From Sporisorium sorghi (taxonomy: Eukaryota > Basidiomycota > Ustilaginomycetes > Ustilaginales > Ustilaginaceae): a DNA stretch of 23,300 bases. Made by a program: the position numbers and the translations under genes. Each line of letters starts with the position of its first letter. Position 1 is the first letter of the stretch. The notes beneath the pieces were generated by a model. That model was not told where the DNA came from. It worked only from the letters and a program-made list of their open reading frames with translations, and made no database searches. The stretch covers positions 1 through 23,300 of the forward strand of contig JALCCG010000320.1 in NCBI GenBank assembly GCA_023212695.1, in the 5' to 3' direction. This document shows, one piece after another, positions 17,124-23,300 of the stretch.

Positions 17124-18755
17124 ATGGCGGCAAAATCAGCCTCCCGATCGCGGCCCTCGGCGCCATCGAACCACAAGCATGCCAAAGCCTACACAAGCAA
17201 GCCCTCTAGATCCAGAGAATGGTCTGCAACGCGAAGGGCGGCCGAAGGGTCACTCTCCATACAGATCCAGTACACGCTCAACGGCCTCATCGCCCTCCTC
17301 GTCATGCACACCCTCTCTTCACCCTCCTCGCTCTCTCTCGTCCACCTCTCTTCTCATCTGCATCTGCCTCACTCGCTTCACTCCATCATCCCCTCCTGGC
17401 TCAGGCTGCCCTCGCTTGCCCCTTTTGCCTCTGATCTGCCCAACGCTTCCGAAAAGGGTGGCCATCAAGTGTGGTCTGATCTCGCCTCCAACTTGGCCGG
17501 CGAAGCGAGCGTCGGCCCCTTTCGCAGCGATGCGCGTGGTTTCGGTCATCCACTCACCGCGCTTCACAACTTTACACGAGCCTGCCTTGGACTTTCATAT
17601 GCCGTACCCGACCCTGCTTCCTCACCCGTCGCCGCCTTCAACCACCAGGCTCACCGTCTTGCCGGCGACCACCCGGTTCACGCATCCGCTCCTTGGGCTC
17701 TTCTGGCTGGTGTCCCCGGCTACCTCTACGAACGAGGCCTCAACGACGCGCTCTTTGTCGGTACACTCGTGCTCCTCTTCACGCTGGCTCGAGCGCTTCT
17801 CATGAAGTACATCCTCCTGCCCCTGGGCGAAGCCGCCGTGCCGCATCCCAAGAAGCCTCGCAGGTCGGAACGCCAGTCGTCCGAGGCACTCAACGAGCGT
17901 GCCAAAGCGCTGCGCACGCGCGAGAAGGAGGTGCTCCGATTCGCAGAGCAAGGCTTCAGCCTCATCTACTACACCTGCTCGTGGAGTCTGGGTCTCTACA
18001 TTGCCTCTGGCGAGTCCTATTGGCCGCTCAACACGGTCGAGTACTGGACCAACTACCCGCAGTTCCAGCTGCAGCCGCTCTTCAAGTTCTACTACCTCGC
18101 CTCGTGCGCCTTCTACATCCAGCAGCTGTTCGTGCTGCACGTCGAAGCACGTCGCTCGGACCACTGGCAGATGTTTTCGCACCACGTCATCACCATTGCC
18201 CTCATCGCCGGCTCGTACACGTGCAGCTACCACCGCGTCGGCAACGCCATCCTCTGCCTCATGGACCCAAGCGATATCGCGCTCAACATTGCCAAGATGC
18301 TCAAGTACGCCGGCTGGCAGACGACGTGCGATATCGCTTTCGGCGTGTTTATGGTCTCATGGCTCGTCACGCGCCACATCCTCTACATGCGCGTGGTGTG
18401 GAGCTGCATCTACGACACGCTCAACGTCATGACCTTCCACCCCACCAGCCGTCAGACGGGCGACTACTTTGACCGCACCGCCTACTTGGCGCTCATCGGC
18501 CTGCTGGGTGCTCTGCAGGTGCTCCTGCTCATGTGGTTCTACATGATTTGCAGAGTGGCTTACAGGGTGGTTACTAAAGCGGGTGCCGCCGACTCGAGAA
18601 GCGACGCCGAAAGCAGCTACGAGGATGACGACTTGCAGAGCGTCGAAGCTGCTCAACAAGCGGTCAAGGACGATGCTCTCTCATCAGCGATAGAGGCGAC
18701 TTCGAGTACACCAGCAGCCAACGGCTCAGCGAAGAAGAGGTCGAAGCGCAAGTAA
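17124..18755 (+). CDS. LAG1: Ceramide synthase, Lag1/Lac1 family (TLC domain)
   Basis: 543 residues. It N-acylates sphingoid bases with fatty acyl-CoA to make (dihydro/phyto)ceramide in the ER membrane. A basic N-terminus is followed by a first helix (about 47-63), a long Ser/Leu-rich loop (about 64-205), a helix at about 207-231, and the TLC domain (about 264-485). The Lag1 motif is clear: RRSDHWQMFSHHVITIALI (343-361) with the paired catalytic histidines His353-His354, then YHRVGNAILCLMDPSDI (369-385). The acidic, Ser-containing tail (SSYEDDDLQS, 497-506) resembles the casein kinase 2 region of yeast Lag1/Lac1. The C-terminus is KKRSKRK, basic but not a canonical KKXX signal. The start is the first ATG after a CT-rich leader. 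No intron is needed. Smuts may have more than one ceramide synthase, so the choice of Lag1 over another paralogue is uncertain. Divergent from the sphingoid-base phosphatase. Confidence 0.93.
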   Translation: MAAKSASRSRPSAPSNHKHAKAYTSKPSRSREWSATRRAAEGSLSIQIQYTLNGLIALLVMHTLSSPSSLSLVHLSSHLHLPHSLHSIIPSWLRLPSLAPFASDLPNASEKGGHQVWSDLASNLAGEASVGPFRSDARGFGHPLTALHNFTRACLGLSYAVPDPASSPVAAFNHQAHRLAGDHPVHASAPWALLAGVPGYLYERGLNDALFVGTLVLLFTLARALLMKYILLPLGEAAVPHPKKPRRSERQSSEALNERAKALRTREKEVLRFAEQGFSLIYYTCSWSLGLYIASGESYWPLNTVEYWTNYPQFQLQPLFKFYYLASCAFYIQQLFVLHVEARRSDHWQMFSHHVITIALIAGSYTCSYHRVGNAILCLMDPSDIALNIAKMLKYAGWQTTCDIAFGVFMVSWLVTRHILYMRVVWSCIYDTLNVMTFHPTSRQTGDYFDRTAYLALIGLLGALQVLLLMWFYMICRVAYRVVTKAGAADSRSDAESSYEDDDLQSVEAAQQAVKDDALSSAIEATSSTPAANGSAKKRSKRK

Positions 18756-19199
18756 AGATGATTGCACTCAATAGATAGATTTCAGCTGCATTACAAAGGT
18801 CATTCTGTTCAGTGTTTCAAAAGAGTGTCAGTTCTGTGTCAAGATGAGCGACCACTGCCAATTGCGGATCGAATCGGTTCTTGGAGGTCTAGAAGCAAGA
18901 GGACCCTTGCCTTGCACCGAGCAAAAAGGCTGCAGCGGGTGCAAAAGCACGCAAGCACAAGCGACGGCGACCCAATTTCCAAATCGTGATGGATCGTGCA
19001 TTATCACCATCCAACCAGCTTGCTTGCCACCTTTCTTCCTTCTCAACTACCATTCATTTCAATACCTCTCGCAGCACCAACATCATTTCAACATGTCACG
19101 GTAAAGAATCACTGCAACAGCCCTCGTCAAAGCCTGCATAGAGGCTCGTCACACCAACGACAAGCTCGTCAGACAGCTGGCCTGCTATCTATAGACAAC
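18756..19199 (+). promoter_or_regulatory. Intergenic region and leader of the Zn2Cys6 gene
   Basis: 444 bases between the ceramide synthase stop and the regulator's ATG, both genes on +. It holds several ATGs in front of the regulator; for example ATG TCA CGG TAA at 19093-19104 is a three-codon upstream ORF, and a longer one opens at 18989. CACGGTAAAG at 19097-19106 could alternatively be a splice donor with an acceptor CTATAG at 19189-19194, placing an intron in the leader. No TATA box was recognised. Confidence 0.4.
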
Positions 19200-22100
19200 A
19201 TGCCTTCCTCTCCGCATCCACACCGCGCGCCCGCGCATCAGCTCCAACATCCAGAGCATGCATCCTACTCTCCATCGCCGCGATCCACACCTCTCTATTC
19301 GTCCACCGCACGCTCCTCCCAACTCTATCGCACCACTTCGAACGCATCTAGCCCGGAGACATTCGGCGAGCTCGATCCGACCAGGAAAGGCGTCAGCGGC
19401 GACTATCTCGCATCCTCCTCCTCCTCCTCTCGCGCACCATCCACATCGCGTGTCTCTTCAGCTGTTTACGACACAGCGCCACCATCAGGTCCATCGCCAT
19501 CCAAACGCCGCAAAGCATCCTACGACTCTCCCACCGTCCAATCTTCCGCGCGCTCCAGCAAGACGGCAGCCATCGAGACTCCACCCACCGACGCCAACGC
19601 GGCCGACTCCAAGGCGTCTACCAGAGTAGCCAAGGCATGCCAGCCGTGCAGCACCAAGAAGCGCAGATGCGATGGTCGACAGCCAGAGTGCTCTGTCTGT
19701 CAAGTGCTGGGAACGCCTTGCACGTACAACCACACCGGCCTCAAGCGCGGTCCACCCAAAGGCTTCCGTTCCGGTCCCAAAGAGTCGGCAAGAGCTAAGC
19801 TGGTGCGCACGCTCGAAACCACCATTCGCGATCTCGTCAACCATCTGGGCAAGCAAGATGCCGGTGCCGAGATCGTCCGTGTCGCTGGGGAGCGCGAGCT
19901 GCACGTCGCCGAGGCATCTTCGAGTGCAAATGCCGCTCATGGAGATGGGGCTCGCAAGCGTGTCGACAGGAATGCAAGTTCGAGGATCAAGATCGAGCAT
20001 CTCACTTCGAACGACACATCAAGTCGGTTCAACACTCCGCACGGCGATTCGGATGCCGAAGCGGATGACCCCGCCGCCGAAGCCGAGGAGGATGTCATCG
20101 GTGAAACGCGCCAAGGTGAGCTCGTCTATCGTGGTTCCAGCTCCGGCATCGGCATCTTGCAGCGTCAGCATCGCGCCGACTCACCAGCACCGGGCGTGGG
20201 TGTAGCAGCCAGCCGTTCGGTGGCATCCAGCTCATCCGCACCCTTTGCCGCACGATCCCGCGAGACGCGTGGTACCGGCGATGCAGCCGTCCACTCGAAA
20301 ACTCCTGTCTTTCTGCCCATCTCGTCGCCTCGACCGATCGGCGACAACGAGACGGTCAGCTCGCACGACCGTTCCCCTCGATTGAGCAAGACTACGCCGA
20401 GGAGAGATGCACACAAGCTGTACCCCGGCTCCAGCCGCGACGGTCCCAGTGCTGCTAGTCATGTTTCCGCTGAAGATCCGATCGTCTCGGACGAAGAAAA
20501 CGACCGCCTGTTTCGATACTATTGGCAAGGCTTCCATCCGTTCTACCCGATCCTCTACAAGCCTTGGTTCGCCGGCTTTTCGCGCCAGGAGCTCCGCAGC
20601 AGCCTCGAGCCCAGCCTTCTCTTCGCCATCTACGCCATCGCAGCGTGCGTCGTGCCTGGCAGCGCGTCGCAAAGCTCAACAGCTCAACAGCCCAAACTGT
20701 CGGAGCACAAGCTCAACCTCGAGCGTGCCCAGCTGTTCTGCCAAGCAGCCGAGAGTCACGTTCTCGCCAAAGGCTTACGCCCGGACATTGCGTCGATCCA
20801 GACATGCTGGCTGCTCAGTCTGTACTCGCACGGTACGGGCGATCTGTCGCGCGCGTGGAATTTCCAGAACCTCGCCAGCTCCATGGCGGTGGATATGGGT
20901 CTGCATCGCTGGCCCATCTATCGGCCGGAGATCGTGCAGGATCGGGTGCAGCGCGAGACGCGCATTCGTATCATCTGGCACTGCTACATCATCGACAAGC
21001 TGCTGTGTGCCGAGATGGGCCGGCCGGTGGGATTGCGCGCCAAGGATATCGATGTGCCGCTGCTCTCCGAGACCGAGGATGACGAGTTTGAGCTGTGGTC
21101 GGATCAGACCGAGATGCAGTCAGCCACAGCGGAACAGGCTGGTGCGAGACCAGCAGGCGGCAGCGCAAGTTCGGCACCGGCGCGTCGACTGCACGCACCA
21201 TCGTGTCTCAACTGGGGTGTCCACCTCTTCAAGATCGTCGAGCGCATCCTGGACGAAGTGCACTCACTCCGCCGCAAAGCGCTACTCCGTCGCCAGGGCA
21301 AAGAGCAAGTGCTAGCCGACCTGGACCGCCAGCTGACGGACTGGAAGCAGAAACTCCCCGCGCACCTGCACCTCGACAACAGCAGCAGCACCAACGACGG
21401 GCCGTTCCCGAGCTTCTTCGCGCTCAACCTATGGTACTACACCGCGCGTCTACTCCTGCACCGGCCGTTCATCCCGCAAGAGGAAGGCCTGACCGCGTCC
21501 AAGGTGCTCGAAAACGACAGCCACCGACAAAGCACCCTCGCGGCCAACACGATCTGCGACCTGCTCGAGGCGTCGTCGCGGGACATTGTCGACCGGCTCT
21601 CGACGGATTTGGGCTACTGCCTGTTCACTGCCGCTGTGATGTTTGTGTTCAATGCGCGGTTGCCGGAGGGTCCAGTTGCGGCGGATGCGAGGAGACGGTA
21701 TGGATTGTGCATGCAGTGGCTGAAGAAGCTAGCGGACACGTGGCCTGCTGCGTCGGCGCACCGGTTGTTGCTGGATGGGTTTGCGGTGGTTGGCGAGGAC
21801 GCGTCGAAGCAGGGCGGGTCGGAGAAGGAGAGGAGGCGGCCGAGCATCGCGGCGCTGCAGGCGGCGTCGGGCGCGGGGGTCGCGGCGTCGACCAAGGTGT
21901 CGAGCTGGATCGCGGAGACCGAGGGCGCATTGCAGGCGGTTCCGGCCCAGCAGCAGGGCTCGACAGCGACGATGCAGATGCCAAGCGCACAGGACGGCAG
22001 CGTGCCGACGCTCAGCATGCATCCGCTAGCGGCAGGTCAGTGGGGCAAGGGCGACACAGGCGTGTTCGGCGGGGGCAGCGCCACGGATGCAGGCAACAAC

Positions 22101-22715
22101 GCGATGCGCAGCATGGGTGCGATCGATTTCGCACCGGGCATCTTTGACGTCGAGTCGTTCTTCTGGAACGAGAATGCGGCTGCACCGGCGTATATGAATT
22201 GGGGTCAGCAGTTGAACAGTAGCGGCGGCGGCGTGCCGGCGGCGGGGGTGCCTCAGCAGCAGGGTTTGGCGGGACAGCCGGCGATGGCGTATGCGAGTTT
22301 CAACGGTGTTCTGGGAGGAGCAGGAGCAGGACGAGGGACAGGATTTCAGATGCAGGCTGCTCCAGCGCCCACAGCGATGGCGTACCCTGTCAGCGCGGGC
22401 GGCAGCGGTGGAGGAGGGTTCGGCCAGCACGAGCGCAACACATCAGGCATGGTGGATGGCGCCCAGTCGATGCAGGCTCCGTTGCAGCAGCCCGACGTCG
22501 GCAGCAACAACATGCAACAGGGTGCGGCTGCTACCCAAGGCGTTGACGGTGCCGTATCGGCGCAAGCAGCGGGTAATGCCCCAGCGGCACCCTTCAACAC
22601 GTCGCCATTTGCGTTCAACCCGAGCAACCAAAGCATAGGGGAGTTTTGGAGCATGTTGGAGCTCCCGCCTGCTTTCACTGCAGCAGTAGAAGCAACTCAG
22701 AGGGCGCTTAGTTAG
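19200..22715 (+). CDS. Zn2Cys6 fungal transcription factor
   Basis: 1171 residues from the first in-frame ATG at 19200; upstream the open frame starts only at a GTG. The Ser/Pro-rich N-terminus contains a possible nuclear signal SKRRK (101-105). The Zn2Cys6 cluster has C-X2-C-X6-C-X6-C-X2-C-X6-C spacing (Cys147, 150, 157, 164, 167, 174) and basic STKKRR between the second and third Cys. The linker GLKRGPPKGF follows, then a possible short dimerisation helix (about 196-217). An acidic patch lies at about 283-300. The fungal-specific regulatory domain (about 433-720) has RLFRYYWQGFHPFYPILYKP and later HRWPIYRPE...GRPVGLRAKDIDVP. The last 200 residues or so are rich in Gly, Ala, Gln and Met, as in activation regions. 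Presumably a nuclear DNA-binding regulator; its targets cannot be read from sequence. It lies next to sphingolipid genes but nothing shows that it controls them. Confidence 0.92.
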   Translation: MPSSPHPHRAPAHQLQHPEHASYSPSPRSTPLYSSTARSSQLYRTTSNASSPETFGELDPTRKGVSGDYLASSSSSSRAPSTSRVSSAVYDTAPPSGPSPSKRRKASYDSPTVQSSARSSKTAAIETPPTDANAADSKASTRVAKACQPCSTKKRRCDGRQPECSVCQVLGTPCTYNHTGLKRGPPKGFRSGPKESARAKLVRTLETTIRDLVNHLGKQDAGAEIVRVAGERELHVAEASSSANAAHGDGARKRVDRNASSRIKIEHLTSNDTSSRFNTPHGDSDAEADDPAAEAEEDVIGETRQGELVYRGSSSGIGILQRQHRADSPAPGVGVAASRSVASSSSAPFAARSRETRGTGDAAVHSKTPVFLPISSPRPIGDNETVSSHDRSPRLSKTTPRRDAHKLYPGSSRDGPSAASHVSAEDPIVSDEENDRLFRYYWQGFHPFYPILYKPWFAGFSRQELRSSLEPSLLFAIYAIAACVVPGSASQSSTAQQPKLSEHKLNLERAQLFCQAAESHVLAKGLRPDIASIQTCWLLSLYSHGTGDLSRAWNFQNLASSMAVDMGLHRWPIYRPEIVQDRVQRETRIRIIWHCYIIDKLLCAEMGRPVGLRAKDIDVPLLSETEDDEFELWSDQTEMQSATAEQAGARPAGGSASSAPARRLHAPSCLNWGVHLFKIVERILDEVHSLRRKALLRRQGKEQVLADLDRQLTDWKQKLPAHLHLDNSSSTNDGPFPSFFALNLWYYTARLLLHRPFIPQEEGLTASKVLENDSHRQSTLAANTICDLLEASSRDIVDRLSTDLGYCLFTAAVMFVFNARLPEGPVAADARRRYGLCMQWLKKLADTWPAASAHRLLLDGFAVVGEDASKQGGSEKERRRPSIAALQAASGAGVAASTKVSSWIAETEGALQAVPAQQQGSTATMQMPSAQDGSVPTLSMHPLAAGQWGKGDTGVFGGGSATDAGNNAMRSMGAIDFAPGIFDVESFFWNENAAAPAYMNWGQQLNSSGGGVPAAGVPQQQGLAGQPAMAYASFNGVLGGAGAGRGTGFQMQAAPAPTAMAYPVSAGGSGGGGFGQHERNTSGMVDGAQSMQAPLQQPDVGSNNMQQGAAATQGVDGAVSAQAAGNAPAAPFNTSPFAFNPSNQSIGEFWSMLELPPAFTAAVEATQRALS

Positions 22716-23195
22716 AGGCAGCGCTAGAATTATAGTTCAGGAGTTGCCAGACGATGTAATTTAGTGTGCTGATCAAGTACAAGCGTCCGATTGAGAGTAT
22801 AATGTGGGCTGCAACGTAGCACGCGGTTGAGTCGTCTGCGAGCCTGAGGATAGCGGTTGCATTGGCGAAGTGATCTTTCGAACGTAGCTACAAGCGCGGT
22901 TGCAAAGCTACTGGAACGATGGCCGCTTTGCAGCAACGCGGCTCTAGGCGCGCGCAGGTGGGGGGCGCATGCAAACCATGCATGAGACGCTTCGGCGTTC
23001 TCTTTGGAGCGCGCGGAAAAGTTCGCTTGCCAGAGAGCGAAAAAACCTGACCGCATGGTCGAGCGGACGAAAAGGTGCGCATCGTGCAGCGCTTGACAAC
23101 GCTTTCCGCTCTCCCCTCGATCTAGCAGTATGCCACTACGGTGTCAGAGAACCTTCTCGACGTGCATCTCAGCATGCGGTTCCAGCTCGATTCAG

Positions 23196-23223
23196 GCAGA
23201 GCAGAGCAGAGCAGAGCAGAGCA
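23196..23223. repeat. (GCAGA)5 tandem repeat
   Basis: Five perfect copies of GCAGA plus GCA, followed by degenerate copies to about 23240. It is a short satellite near the right edge. Confidence 0.9.
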
Positions 23224-23276
23224 AAGAGGAGCAGAGGCAGCCTCGGCGAGTTTGCGTTTATGCGGCCTTGCCAAGC

Positions 23277-23300
23277 TTTTTTTTTTTTTTTTTTTTTTTT
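23277..23300. repeat. Poly(T) homopolymer at right edge
   Basis: At least 24 T running into the window end. With the poly(A) at the left edge it may mark places where assembly stopped. Confidence 0.95.

Larger units (their letters stand above)
22716..23300. other. Right flank without a recognised gene
   Basis: 585 bases after the regulator's stop. The first part should be its 3' end. A 108-codon ATG-started frame on - (23056-22730) has no recognisable features. The end carries a five-base tandem repeat and then a T run at the window edge. Confidence 0.5.

Noticed and set aside
18996..19199. 68-codon N-terminal extension of the Zn2Cys6 protein
   Set aside because: It begins at GTG; the first in-frame ATG is at 19200.
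22730..23056. 108-codon ATG-started frame on - in the right flank
   Set aside because: It has no domain and overlaps the probable 3' end of the regulator gene; its composition is unremarkable. It cannot be excluded but is not supported.
1..23300. Mobile elements, CRISPR arrays, tRNA or rRNA genes
   Set aside because: No transposase or reverse transcriptase motifs, no spaced repeats and no tRNA A/B box pattern were recognised on either strand by reading; a tRNAscan or repeat search could still find weak cases.

Overview
The window looks like nuclear DNA of a basidiomycete, most probably a smut fungus (Ustilaginales; Ustilago, Sporisorium or Pseudozyma-like). The reasons are long and almost intron-free GC-rich genes, the five-domain AROM protein in one exon, CT-rich leaders with T tracts, a Zn2Cys6 regulator, and one short fungal-type intron. 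The lineage is inferred from gene style and protein recognition, not from a search.

Seven protein genes can be supported. From left to right: (1) a seven-helix membrane protein of unassigned function on + (1475-2773), behind a 1.4 kb gene-free flank; (2) ARO1 on - (3187-8352), the pentafunctional shikimate-pathway enzyme; (3) a SURF6/Rrp14 nucleolar protein on - (9324-11021); (4) a Notchless/Rsa4 WD40 60S assembly factor on + (11584-13464); (5) a long-chain-base-1-phosphate phosphatase on - (13610-15783), with a 95-nt intron close to its 3' end that gives it a different C-terminus from the uninterrupted reading frame; (6) a Lag1-type ceramide synthase on + (17124-18755); (7) a large Zn2Cys6 transcription factor on + (19200-22715). 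The last 585 bases hold no gene I can support.

Two head-to-head pairs stand out. Genes 3 and 4 both serve 60S ribosomal subunit assembly and share a 562-bp intergenic region with a T18 tract. Genes 5 and 6 carry out consecutive steps of sphingolipid metabolism (dephosphorylation of a phosphorylated sphingoid base, then its N-acylation to ceramide). They share a 1.34-kb intergenic region holding three CGATAAG sites; two of these sit inside a 13-bp perfect inverted repeat. Genes 1/2 and 4/5 are convergent; the 4/5 gap is only 145 bp. ARO1 and the SURF6 gene lie in tandem on the minus strand.

No mobile element, CRISPR array, tRNA or rRNA was recognised. The window starts with 74 A and ends with 24 T, which may mark contig edges. 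Nothing seen demands a wholly new system; the most interesting signals are the paired sphingolipid genes with their GATA-type inverted repeat, the ribosome-assembly pair, and the hidden terminal exon of the phosphatase.
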